A stretch of 64,000 nt of DNA, from assembly GCA_903869265.1 (NCBI GenBank), contig CAIPYE010000014.1:310001-374000 (forward strand). Direction: 5' to 3'. This document shows, piece by piece, positions 1 through 7,402 of the stretch (positions are counted from its first letter, which is position 1; each line of letters opens with the position of its first letter). Origin of the DNA: an uncultured delta proteobacterium (GTDB lineage: Bacteria; Desulfobacterota; Desulfobulbia; Desulfobulbales; Desulfurivibrionaceae). The notes beneath the pieces were generated by a model, which was given only the letters and a program-made list of their open reading frames with translations, searched no databases and was not told the origin of the DNA. Both the position numbers and the translations under genes were made by a program.

Positions 1-84
1 GTCGCCCGGACCGTGGACATCCACGGCGGCGCTTGGCAGGCCTGGGGAAAAGGGCTGCCGGTGGCCGGGTTTATCCTCGATTGA
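1..84 (+). CDS. 3' end of an unidentified gene (partial)
   Basis: An open frame enters from the left edge and ends at a TGA at 82-84, giving a 27-residue C-terminal tail that ends in GLPVAGFILD. It is followed after 20 bases by a strong ribosome binding site and the MOSC gene, so the two are probably in one operon. The tail is too short to identify a family. The neighbouring MOSC gene hints at molybdenum cofactor metabolism, but nothing in the tail shows this. Confidence 0.5.
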   Translation, partial: VARTVDIHGGAWQAWGKGLPVAGFILD

Positions 85-104
85 CAGCCAACAAGGAGGA
101 ATAT

Positions 105-560
105 ATGGGAAGGGTCGAAGCGGTCTGTGTTAGTGATAAAAAAGGCATGGTCAAAAAAGAGGTGCCTGAGATTATTCTGAAGGAAAATTGGGGGATCGAA
201 GGGGACGCCCATGCCGGGGATTGGCACCGGCAGGTCTCCCTGCTTGCCGGGGAAAGCATCGATGCGGTGAAGGAAAAGATGCCCCATTTGAAGCACGGGG
301 TGTTTGCGGAGAATATCGTCATCCGGGGGTTGGAGCTGACTGCGCTGGCCATCGGCGACCGCTTGGTTATCGACGGCCAGGTGGTGTTGGAAGTCACCCA
401 GATCGGCAAGGAATGCCACAACGCCGGCTGTGCCATCAAAAAGGCCACCGGGGATTGCATCATGCCCAAGGAAGGGATCTTTGCCAAGGTCGTCCACGGC
501 GGGGTTGTCAAGGCGGGCTTTGCCATTGCCAGAGAAGAAAGATCGCTGGCCGGGTCGTGA
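105..560 (+). CDS. MOSC domain-containing protein
   Basis: A 151-residue stand-alone MOSC domain, the fold found at the C-terminus of molybdenum cofactor sulfurases and in YiiM-type proteins. Stand-alone forms in anaerobes are thought to handle sulfur or molybdopterin. The family pattern is visible: the IEGDAHAGDWHRQVSLL block near residues 31-47, GVFAENIVIRG at 65-75, and a Cys-bearing GKECHNAGCAIK stretch (Cys104, Cys109) followed by GDCIMPKEGIFAKV (Cys118). The ATG at 105 is chosen because AAGGAGGA lies just upstream at 93-100; the longer frame opening at 33 lacks such a site and would overlap the preceding gene. The enzymatic substrate is not known. Confidence 0.85.
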   Translation: MGRVEAVCVSDKKGMVKKEVPEIILKENWGIEGDAHAGDWHRQVSLLAGESIDAVKEKMPHLKHGVFAENIVIRGLELTALAIGDRLVIDGQVVLEVTQIGKECHNAGCAIKKATGDCIMPKEGIFAKVVHGGVVKAGFAIAREERSLAGS

Positions 561-611
561 GGCAGTCAGCCCCATGTCCCACTTGCAGTTTCCTCTCTTC
601 AGGGAAAGACA

Positions 612-1622
612 ATGAACCGTACCGTCGCGCCACACGCACATTCCGCCTTTCACCGCCTGACCCCGGACATGGTCCTCGGCTTGGTGGAAAAGGCCTTGGA
701 TATTCGTTGCACCAATCTCTGTCGCCCCTTGGCCAGCTACATCAACCGGGTTTACGAGCTGGAGGGGGAGGACGGCGAAGGGTTGGTGGTCAAGTTCTAC
801 CGGCCCGGGCGCTGGACCCGCGCCGCGCTCCAGGACGAACATGAGTTTCTCCTTGAGCTTGCCAGCCGGGAGATTCCGGTCATCGCGCCTCTGGTGTTGC
901 AGGGCAATGGCAGCCTGGGCGAGCATGAGGGGATGTATTTCACCGTGTTTCCCAAATGCGGCGGCCGCAGCTCGGATGAATTCAGCGAGGAGCAGTGGCT
1001 GGAGATTGGCCGCTTGCTTGGCCGCACCCATGCCGTGGGCGCGGGGCGGATTCCCGAGGGGCGGATCACCATGAGCCCGGACAAGTCAACCCGGCAACAG
1101 GCGGACTATCTCCTGGCCGGCAAGTTCCTGCCCGCAGACCTTGCCCCGCAATTCGGTGAGCTGGCCTCAGCTTTGATTGCCGAAATCAGCCCGCTGTTTG
1201 AGGGCACCGAGATGATCCGCATCCACGGCGACTGCCATTTCTCCAACCTCATCTACCGGCCCGGCGAATCCTTCTATCTCATCGATTTTGACGATATGGC
1301 TCTCGGCCCACCGGTGCAGGATTTCTGGATGCTGCTGCCCGGCTACCGGGAAGAGGCATTTGCCGAGATCGATCTCTTTCTCGAGGGGTACGAGACCTTC
1401 CGGGATTTCGACCGACGGAGTCTGCGGCTGATCGAGCCGCTGAGGGCCATGCGCTATATCCACTATACGGCCTGGTGCGCCTATCAGGTGGAGGAAGAAG
1501 GTTTAAGCCGGGTGGTGCCCGATTTCGGCACCCGTGAGTATTGGCAGCGGGAGTTGCGCGACCTTGCCGAGCAGCTGGAGCGGATCAAAACGGCGATTGA
1601 ACCCCAGGGGAACTGGCTCTGA
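612..1622 (+). CDS. srkA: SrkA-like stress response kinase (YihE/RdoA family)
   Basis: A 336-residue protein of the choline kinase/APH-like fold, the usual length for SrkA, a Ser/Thr protein kinase linked in enterobacteria to Cpx-type envelope and oxidative stress. Visible landmarks are the ATP-side lysine in the VVKFYRPG stretch (about Lys61), the catalytic loop with His205, Asp207 and Asn212 in IHGDCHFSN, and the metal-binding LIDFDDM (Asp225). An AGGGAAAG site precedes the ATG. The gene sits 51 bases after the MOSC gene. Its last 100 bases are present again in decayed form at 4296-4395. Family membership is clear; substrate and role here are inferred. Confidence 0.88.
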   Translation: MNRTVAPHAHSAFHRLTPDMVLGLVEKALDIRCTNLCRPLASYINRVYELEGEDGEGLVVKFYRPGRWTRAALQDEHEFLLELASREIPVIAPLVLQGNGSLGEHEGMYFTVFPKCGGRSSDEFSEEQWLEIGRLLGRTHAVGAGRIPEGRITMSPDKSTRQQADYLLAGKFLPADLAPQFGELASALIAEISPLFEGTEMIRIHGDCHFSNLIYRPGESFYLIDFDDMALGPPVQDFWMLLPGYREEAFAEIDLFLEGYETFRDFDRRSLRLIEPLRAMRYIHYTAWCAYQVEEEGLSRVVPDFGTREYWQRELRDLAEQLERIKTAIEPQGNWL

Positions 1623-1701
1623 GGCTTGTTGGCGGGTTTGGCAGGCGGAGTAGTTTGCGAGAAATTCTAGTATTTCCCCCGGAAACATGATTTTTCTTTC
1701 T

Positions 1702-1732
1702 GTGATCCCCCGGCGTTGCTGCGGGGAATCAC
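1702..1732. other. Imperfect inverted repeat upstream of the cytochrome gene
   Basis: GTGATCCCCCG at 1702-1712 and CGGGGAATCAC at 1722-1732 pair over 10 of 11 positions around a 9-base loop. No T run follows on either strand, so a simple intrinsic terminator is unlikely. It lies between srkA and the pentahaem cytochrome and could be a transcription factor site or a leader hairpin. Confidence 0.4.
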
Positions 1733-1905
1733 CCATGCATATCTCTGCGCTCCTTTTGCCGCAGGTTTCTCCGGAACTCTCCGGCCCATCAAATTAGAAA
1801 ATATAATTTCCATCTAGTCACCAGCCTCTTTTTCCTATATCATATCTAGTAATTATTCCTATAAACGAGAGGATGTTATTAATCCATAGCGTAAGTGGAG
1901 TTAGT

Positions 1906-3369
1906 ATGTCGAAAAAAATAATGAGTTATTCTATGGCGTTGGGAGGGGTTTCCCTGGGCGCGCTCCTGCTGGTTGGCATGGGAAATGCCATGGATACGCC
2001 TGATCCCAAGGTTTATCCCTATGCACCCTCCTTGTTACAGTATCAAAAGAGTTCGGCGGGGTTTACCCCGCCCGAGACCTGTGCCGAGTGCCATCCACAG
2101 CAATACAAGGAGTGGCGCGGATCCATGCATGCCCTGGCCTTTACGGATCCGGTCTACCAGGGGGAGCTGAACAAGGCGGTCAAGGCTGTTGGTCATGATA
2201 TTGCCAGGCAATGCGAAGGGTGCCATACCCCGGCCGGGGTCGTGACCCAGGAGATCAAGGGGCCTGGGGTGAGCGGCTTGAGTGATGTTGCGGTCAGCGG
2301 CGTTTCCTGCGACATGTGTCACTCGGTAAGCGGTCATAGCGGTTGGGAAACCCCATATCATCAACCGGAGAACGGTTCGCTCATCCTTTCTCCGGGCAAG
2401 GACACTGCTGCCGGGCCAGTGCTTACCAAATATGGGCCCAACAGGCCGACTGAAGAGTGTGGCGGGGGCTTCCATGAATGTGTGGAGCAGCCGCTCCATA
2501 CCAAGAGTGAACTCTGCGCAAATTGTCATCAGGTGAATCATTTCGAGACCCATACCCCCCTGGAGTCCACGTATAGAGAGTGGAAGGATGGCCCCTATGC
2601 GGTAAAGGGCATTGGGTGTCAGGATTGCCATATGGTGGATTTCAATACTTTTGTCCGCTCTGCCGATACCTTCAAGAAGCCGGAGCGCGGCGAGTTCCGC
2701 CATTATTTCAACGGCGCCAATTTCCTGGTCTATGCCCTGGCTGAACAGGCGGCGAAGAAATCCGGCGATGCGGAGCTGGCCAAGAGTGTGCGCGAGAAAT
2801 ATGCCATGGCCGTTGCCCGGTTGCAGGCGGCGGCGGACCTGGAGGTGACCCCGGTATATCGTGACCAGCGGCTGGCCGAGATCAAGGTCCGGGTGAAAAA
2901 CCTGCGCGCCGGCCATAATCTGCCGACCTCGCTCACCAATGTGCGCCAGCTCTGGCTTGAGATGACGGTGAAGGATCAGAGCGGCAAGGTGGTGATGACC
3001 ACGGGCACGGTCAATAAAAAAGGCGAACTGCCCAAGGAGGCGCGCCTCTTCAACTCCGAGGGCATGGAAAAGGGCTTCCATTTTGCCGTGAATCCCTGGG
3101 AGGTGATCGCTTTTGCCCGGCATGACAGCATTCCGCCCAAGGGGTATAAGGATGTCTATTACGGGGTGCCTGCCGGATCCAGTAAGGGTTCCCTAGCCAT
3201 CGAGGTGAAGCTGCGATACCGGCAGGCGGATCAGGAGCTTGCCCATGCGCTGCTTGGTGCGGTGCCCAAGGATATCGATCTGGCCGCGACCTACGGCCTG
3301 ACCGCCATGCCGGATTTGCCCATTGTCGACATGGTCAGCAAGTCCGTGAAGCTGAAGCCTGTTTTGTAG
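1906..3369 (+). CDS. Exported pentahaem cytochrome c (cytochrome c554-like)
   Basis: A 487-residue exported multihaem cytochrome. Residues 1-28 form a signal peptide ending at GNA. Five CxxCH haem motifs are visible in the N-terminal half: CAECH, CEGCH, CDMCH, CANCH and CQDCH. The TCAECHPQQYKEWRGSMHA block is typical of cytochrome c554-like proteins. The C-terminal half has no haem motifs and looks like a beta-rich domain. The ATG at 1906 is preferred over 1873 because a GTGGAG site precedes it and it places the signal peptide at the N-terminus. The gene is followed after 68 bases by the selenocysteine peroxiredoxin, so the pair probably forms an operon for periplasmic electron transfer and peroxide defence. 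The redox partner is unknown. Confidence 0.88.
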   Translation: MSKKIMSYSMALGGVSLGALLLVGMGNAMDTPDPKVYPYAPSLLQYQKSSAGFTPPETCAECHPQQYKEWRGSMHALAFTDPVYQGELNKAVKAVGHDIARQCEGCHTPAGVVTQEIKGPGVSGLSDVAVSGVSCDMCHSVSGHSGWETPYHQPENGSLILSPGKDTAAGPVLTKYGPNRPTEECGGGFHECVEQPLHTKSELCANCHQVNHFETHTPLESTYREWKDGPYAVKGIGCQDCHMVDFNTFVRSADTFKKPERGEFRHYFNGANFLVYALAEQAAKKSGDAELAKSVREKYAMAVARLQAAADLEVTPVYRDQRLAEIKVRVKNLRAGHNLPTSLTNVRQLWLEMTVKDQSGKVVMTTGTVNKKGELPKEARLFNSEGMEKGFHFAVNPWEVIAFARHDSIPPKGYKDVYYGVPAGSSKGSLAIEVKLRYRQADQELAHALLGAVPKDIDLAATYGLTAMPDLPIVDMVSKSVKLKPVL

Positions 3370-3376
3370 GGATAAT

Positions 3377-3396
3377 CGCGGCAAATTGTTGCCGCG
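3377..3396 (+). other. Perfect intercistronic hairpin
   Basis: CGCGGCAA (3377-3384), loop ATTG, TTGCCGCG (3389-3396): an 8-bp perfect stem starting seven bases after the cytochrome stop. It is not followed by a T run, so it more likely stabilises or processes the cytochrome-peroxiredoxin mRNA than terminates it. Confidence 0.55.
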
Positions 3397-3437
3397 GAGG
3401 ATGGTTGTTGTCAATCACTCAACAAAAGGAGGTGCCT

Positions 3438-4154
3438 ATGGCAGAAGAGGTCAGCGCCGGATGCGCCCGTCCCACAGGCGGGCCGGTTGGTGAGGAGCCA
3501 GTCGCAGAGGAAAAACAGGAAACAAAAAAAATGGAGGAACGGCAGATGATCATGGTCGGGCAGAAGGCGCCGGATTTTCAGGCCCCCGGGTATCATAACG
3601 GCAAATTTATCAACCTGAAGCTCTCGGAATTTTTGGGACAGTGGACGCTGCTCTGTTTCTATCCCGGGGATTTCACCTTTGTCTGAGCAACCGAGATTTC
3701 CGCAGTTGCGGAAAAATATTCGGAGTTTCAGAAGCTTGGCGTCAACGTTATTTCCATGAGTATTGACTCCATGTTTGTCCACAAGATGTGGAACGATGAC
3801 GAGTTGAGCAAGATGGCCAAGGGCGGCGTCCCCTTTCCCATGCTTTCAGACGCCGGTGGCAGGGTAGGCAAGGTGTACGGGGTGTATGACGAAAATGCCG
3901 GGGTGGAAACCCGCGGGCGTTTTATCATCGATCCGGACGGCGTGGTGCAGGGCTATGAGGTGCTCACCCCGCCCGTGGGTCGCAATGTTTCCGAAACTCT
4001 GCGTCAGGTGCAGGCTTTTCAACTGGTCCGCGCCAGCAAAGGCGGCGAGGCGACCCCCTCCGGCTGGCGGCCGGGCAAGAAAACCCTCAAGCCGGGTATC
4101 GATCTGGTGGGCAAGGTCTGGCAGGAGTGGACCACCGATCAGGCCTTTGATTAG
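3438..4154 (+). CDS. Selenocysteine-containing peroxiredoxin (UGA at 3684-3686 read as Sec83)
   Basis: A 238-residue AhpC/Prx1-type peroxiredoxin if the in-frame TGA at 3684-3686 is decoded as selenocysteine. The TGA lies exactly where the peroxidatic cysteine belongs: FYPGDFTFV-U-ATE, against FYPLDFTFVCPTE in the family. The reading frame and homology continue without a break to the TAG at 4152-4154 (LSDAGGRVGKVYGVY, RGRFIIDPDG). A SECIS-like hairpin starts 10 bases after the TGA. AAAGGAGGTG precedes the ATG at 3438. The N-terminus carries a charged extension of about 50 residues with Cys9. The usual resolving VCP motif near the C-terminus reads ATPSGW (Thr206), so the resolving Cys is absent. 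Probable role: peroxide reduction beside the cytochrome. A simple reader would wrongly split this into two ORFs or call it a pseudogene. Confidence 0.9.
3691..3723 (+). promoter_or_regulatory. Bacterial SECIS element of the peroxiredoxin mRNA
   Basis: Immediately downstream of the UGA, TTTCCGC (3697-3703), loop AGTT (3704-3707) and GCGGAAA (3708-3714) form a perfect 7-bp stem. An outer CCGA/TCGG helix (3691-3694 with 3720-3723) extends it. The apical loop has a G followed by U and begins 17 bases after the UGA, within the range known for bacterial SECIS hairpins bound by SelB. It overlaps the coding sequence, as bacterial SECIS elements do. Confidence 0.85.
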
Positions 4155-4183
4155 AGAATCACAGGCCCTAGGAGCAGTTGCAC

Positions 4184-4243
4184 CCTGGCCTTGCAACGCC
4201 ACGAGTTATCGTATTGATGCAACTCTGGCGTTGCAAGGCCAGG
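4184..4243. repeat. Perfect 18-bp inverted repeat
   Basis: CCTGGCCTTGCAACGCCA at 4184-4201 is the exact reverse complement of TGGCGTTGCAAGGCCAGG at 4226-4243, with a 24-base loop. A second overlapping possibility pairs AGTTGC (4177 region) with GCAACT (4219-4224). No T tract follows. It could be a terminator-like mRNA end for the peroxiredoxin, or a palindromic repeat element. Confidence 0.75.
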
Positions 4244-4295
4244 CATTTCCTGGCAACCGCTCTTCCCTCGCCTCATTTCCCTTTTTTCAACCTTA

Positions 4296-4395
4296 TTCGG
4301 CACCCGTGAGTCCTGGCAACGGGAGCTTCGTGATCTTGCCGATCAGCTGGAGCGGACCAGAACCGCGCCAAAACCCCAGGGGAACTGACTCTGAG
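4296..4395 (+). pseudogene. Decayed duplicate of the srkA 3' end
   Basis: These 100 bases align without gaps to 1524-1623, the last codons of srkA plus its stop. My hand count gives about 84 matches in 100. The frame reads FGTRESWQRELRDLADQLER and on to PQGN, against FGTREYWQRELRDLAEQLER in SrkA; the Trp codon before the end has become TGA. No upstream srkA sequence is present, so this is a fragment. It may be the displaced original end of srkA after insertion of the 2.7-kb cassette. Confidence 0.8.
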
Positions 4396-4475
4396 GTGTG
4401 GCGAGAATGTCTCGCGGGAGACACACGAAAACAGCGTGCGGTGTGAACGACGTGGTTCCCTCAACCCAAGAAAAA

Positions 4476-4541
4476 ATGGTCTTCGAGAAAATACGCCTTC
4501 TTAACTTCAAAGGGTTCCGTGAATTTTCGCCTTTCATGCCG
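4476..4541 (+). pseudogene. Possible 5' stump of an AAA-type ATPase gene
   Basis: From an ATG at 4476 the frame reads MVFEKIRLLNFKGFREFS, which resembles the first strand of RecF/OLD/SMC-like AAA ATPases (typically IKxLxLxNFKGF). The resemblance stops where the frame enters the antisense of the response regulator gene. The match is short and could be chance. Confidence 0.25.
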
Positions 4542-5229
4542 ATAGCGGCATTGACTCTTCCTGCAGTTCAAACTTGTACCCCACCCCATAAATGGAGTGG
4601 ATGACCTCGGCGTTGGCGTTGGCCAGGGCGATCTTTTTGCGTAGTTTCTTGATATGGCTGTCGATGGTTCGGTCAGACACGATTCGCTCATCGGGATAGA
4701 TGCTGTCCATCAACTGCTGGCGGGTGCAGACCTGTCCTGTTTTTGAGGAAAGGAATTGCAGCAAGTTAAATTCAACAGCGGTGAGCCCGAGGTCGTGGCC
4801 GTTCAGGGTGGCCTGGTAGCGGGATTGATCCATGATTAGGCCGACGGGCGGGGAGGAGGCGCCCCCCTCGGTTCGCCTGAGTACCGCCCTGACCCTGGCG
4901 ACCACCTCTCGAGGGCTGAACGGTTTGCAGATATAGTCGTCCGCCCCCGATTCCAACCCCTGGAGTCTGTCGATCTCCTCAATCCGTGCGGTGATCATGA
5001 TGATCGGCACGGATGAGAAGGTGCGAATATCCCGGCAGATTTCCAGGCCGTTACGTTCGGGGAGCATCAGGTCCAGCAGGATCAGGGCAGGGGCGTGCTC
5101 CCGTACCCAGGGAACCGCCGCGGATCCGCTGACGATCCAGAAGGTCTTGAACCCCGCATGCCGCAGATAGTCGCGTAATACCTCAGCCAGTTTCGGCTCA
5201 TCCTCCACGATCAGGATCGTTTGCATCAT
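4534..5229 (-). CDS. OmpR/BaeR-like response regulator
   Basis: A 231-residue two-domain regulator. The receiver domain (about 1-120) has the acidic pocket VEDE at 8-11, the phosphoacceptor Asp53 in LLDLMLP and the KPF switch lysine. The C-terminal winged helix (about 135-225) carries LTAVEFNLLQFLSS and DRTIDSHIKKLRKKI, typical of OmpR/PhoB DNA-binding domains. It begins inside the stop of the upstream kinase gene (ATGA-type overlap), showing translational coupling. The Spy-like and exported genes nearby suggest an envelope-stress role like BaeR or CpxR; this is inferred. Confidence 0.92.
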   Translation of the reverse strand: MMQTILIVEDEPKLAEVLRDYLRHAGFKTFWIVSGSAAVPWVREHAPALILLDLMLPERNGLEICRDIRTFSSVPIIMITARIEEIDRLQGLESGADDYICKPFSPREVVARVRAVLRRTEGGASSPPVGLIMDQSRYQATLNGHDLGLTAVEFNLLQFLSSKTGQVCTRQQLMDSIYPDERIVSDRTIDSHIKKLRKKIALANANAEVIHSIYGVGYKFELQEESMPLSA

Positions 5230-6680
5230 TTACCCTTACCCTCAGCCAGTGGCAGTTCAACCTGCACCCACAGCCCGCCCAAGGCGGAGTGGCGGACCAA
5301 TATCTTTCCCTGGTGGGCCTCAACGATATTTCGGCAGATGGCCAGACCGAGGCCGGCGCCGCCGGTCGCGCGGTTACGGGAGGCCTCCACCCTGTAAAGG
5401 CGCTCAAACAAGCGCTCCATGTCCGCCTCGGTAACGCCGGGGGCGGAGTCCTGGAAGTCAATGGTCACGGTGCGCTCATCACAGGTCATGGCGATACGCA
5501 GCGCACCGGCAGTGTCGGTGTATTTCAGGGAATTATTGAGCAGGTTGGTGAAGAGTTGGCGCACCCGCTCGGGATCGCCGAATATTGTCGCCGGGTTTTC
5601 TGAGGGAAGATTGGTGGCGATGGTGATTCCCTTTGCGGAGAATTCCGCATCATAGGTGGCCACCGTTTCCTTGAGCACCTGGGTCAGATCCAATTTTTCC
5701 TTCCGGTAGGTGAGCGCCCCCAGATCGGACATGGCCAGTTGATAGAGATCGTCCACCAGGCGGGCCAACCGGATTGCCTCATTGTGCAGGGAACGGAGAG
5801 AGTCGGGCCCAGTCTGACGGATACCGTCCTGCAGCGCTTCAATTTCCCCACGCAGGATCGACACCGGGGTACGCAGTTCGTGGGAAATATCCGCCACCCA
5901 CTGTCGGCGGGCCTGTTCGTTTTTTTCCAGAGTTGTGGCCAGAAGGTTAAAGTTCCCGGCTAACTGCCCCAGTTCATCGTTAGAGACGACCTCCACTCTG
6001 GTGGAAAATTTACCCGCAGCCAGATGGTGGGTTGCCTCAGCGAGACTGCGTAATGGTCGGACAAGCCGTCTGGACAAAAGCAGTGAGAGTCCGGTGGCTA
6101 ACAAGAGGACGATCCCCGCCACCATGGCGAACGCCAGGGTTTGCTCCCTGAGGAAACGCTGCTGGTGGGGCTCGGATAGTTCTTTGCGGGGCAATAGTCC
6201 CAGATATCCCACAATCTTTCCATCATGGAACAATGGTGTTGCTTCACTGTCCGCAGGCACCTCCACCCGGCTGATCAGTACTTTTTTGTCCGCATCCAGA
6301 AGAAAAAGGTGCTGGGCAAAGTAGTGGGCCAGGCGTGGAGGGAGCGGTTTGGGCGAAGGACCTTCGCCCAAAACTGGTTCTTGGGCGGGGCCGGGCAGAG
6401 CTCCCGGCGGTGGAGGCGGGACGTTTCCAGGCATGGAGGCAATGACCAGCCGATGCCATTGGGCGGGATAGTGCAGGACGAAATCCCAGCTGGCCTCACG
6501 GAGATATCCCTCTTCCAGCGAACTGGCCAGGCGGGAAACCCCGCCCTTTTCCATGGTGTTGACATAGCGAAGAAACCCCTGTTGCACGCTCCATTGCATG
6601 ATAAGAACCATGCTGACCACTGCCATCACGGCAGCCAGAGCGATCGCTAGAAAAAGCCTCTGGGTGATGCTAATCTTCAT
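5226..6680 (-). CDS. Envelope-sensing histidine kinase (BaeS-like)
   Basis: A 484-residue membrane kinase. One helix spans about 8-30, a periplasmic sensor of about 150 residues with a Pro-rich stretch (about 87-116) follows, and a second helix spans about 181-203. HAMP covers roughly 205-255. The dimerisation domain has the phospho-His267 in DISHELRTP. The ATPase domain has the N box (LLNNSLKYTD), DSAPG and the G box GGAGLGLAI. It overlaps the response regulator by four bases. Gene order is kinase first, and domain order and size match BaeS-type sensors; the signal sensed cannot be read from the sequence. Confidence 0.92.
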   Translation of the reverse strand: MKISITQRLFLAIALAAVMAVVSMVLIMQWSVQQGFLRYVNTMEKGGVSRLASSLEEGYLREASWDFVLHYPAQWHRLVIASMPGNVPPPPPGALPGPAQEPVLGEGPSPKPLPPRLAHYFAQHLFLLDADKKVLISRVEVPADSEATPLFHDGKIVGYLGLLPRKELSEPHQQRFLREQTLAFAMVAGIVLLLATGLSLLLSRRLVRPLRSLAEATHHLAAGKFSTRVEVVSNDELGQLAGNFNLLATTLEKNEQARRQWVADISHELRTPVSILRGEIEALQDGIRQTGPDSLRSLHNEAIRLARLVDDLYQLAMSDLGALTYRKEKLDLTQVLKETVATYDAEFSAKGITIATNLPSENPATIFGDPERVRQLFTNLLNNSLKYTDTAGALRIAMTCDERTVTIDFQDSAPGVTEADMERLFERLYRVEASRNRATGGAGLGLAICRNIVEAHQGKILVRHSALGGLWVQVELPLAEGKGK

Positions 6681-6862
6681 GTGTTTTTCCTCGGACTGTC
6701 GAATTTAATCCTGATGGGATCGCACACAGGAAAAACTGCCCAAGAGTCAAAGGGGGAACTTTTCGTTTCCCCCTTTGACTTTACTTATCATGGATGGCCA
6801 TAGGATTTCAACTTGCATCGGGTGCCTTTGCGCGTCGGCAAATTTTTCGATGACGCTATGGT

Positions 6863-7390
6863 TCAGCGCGGCGGTGGAGGTGGATATGTTCCTGGGACCA
6901 TCTGGGGTGGGGGTGGTGGCGCTGCTGAAGGAACCTGGATCACCGTTACCGGTGGCTGATGGGATGATGTCCCGCTGGGCAGTTGGTTTCCTTTGGCGTA
7001 CATACACTGTTCATAAGCCAGATCGTACCGCCATTGCAGGTCGTGGACACTCTCGCTTCCATGGCCTGCTCCGGCCAGCGCGCCACCGGCAAGACCGATG
7101 CCGGCGCCGGTGGCAGCGCCGCGATGACCACCCATCGCGGCTCCGGCAGCCGCTCCAATGGCAGTGCCGATCAAAGCGCCCGCCGCAATATCTTGCGCGT
7201 TGGCATCCGCAGGAGATATTCCCACCGACTGTTCAGCGTAGCTCCGGCACAGGCGGTCTTCTGCGGCAAATTGTTCAAACGTTTTGCCCGGCGGGGGCAT
7301 TACCGCAACTCGGGGACCAGCGGGCAGGGTGGCACATCCTGTCAGGACGGAACCCAACATAACCATGCTAAAAAATTTTTGATATTTCAT
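6863..7390 (-). CDS. Glycine-zipper lipoprotein
   Basis: A 175-residue predicted outer-membrane or periplasmic lipoprotein. The signal sequence ends in the lipobox LTGC (about Cys19). The middle carries a glycine zipper (GALIGTAIGAAAGAAMGG then GAGIGLAGGALAGAG, about residues 91-131) of the type found in OmpA-associated and SlyB-like membrane-anchoring segments. The C-terminus is Pro-rich and ends in a run of prolines. It lies just downstream of the exported Trp/Tyr-rich gene and upstream of the two-component genes, probably as part of one envelope-stress cluster. Exact function is unknown. Confidence 0.8.
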   Translation of the reverse strand: MKYQKFFSMVMLGSVLTGCATLPAGPRVAVMPPPGKTFEQFAAEDRLCRSYAEQSVGISPADANAQDIAAGALIGTAIGAAAGAAMGGHRGAATGAGIGLAGGALAGAGHGSESVHDLQWRYDLAYEQCMYAKGNQLPSGTSSHQPPVTVIQVPSAAPPPPPQMVPGTYPPPPPR

Positions 7391-7402
7391 AGTATTTCTC
7401 CG

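Larger units (their letters stand above)
4155..4533. other. Gene-free stretch with decayed fragments and palindromes
   Basis: No intact gene is seen here. The stretch holds an 18-bp perfect inverted repeat (4184-4243), a decayed copy of the srkA 3' end (4296-4395), a small GCGAGA-ATG-TCTCGC hairpin (4401-4415), and a short frame from 4476 resembling the start of an AAA-type ATPase. It reads as a rearrangement scar between the cytochrome/peroxiredoxin cassette and the two-component system. Confidence 0.6.

Noticed and set aside
3405-3686. Short ORF ending at the TGA, with a second ORF from 3756, as two genes or a broken peroxiredoxin
   Set aside because: The frame is unchanged across the TGA, the TGA lies at the catalytic Cys position and a SECIS-like hairpin follows. 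A Sec codon explains all of it.
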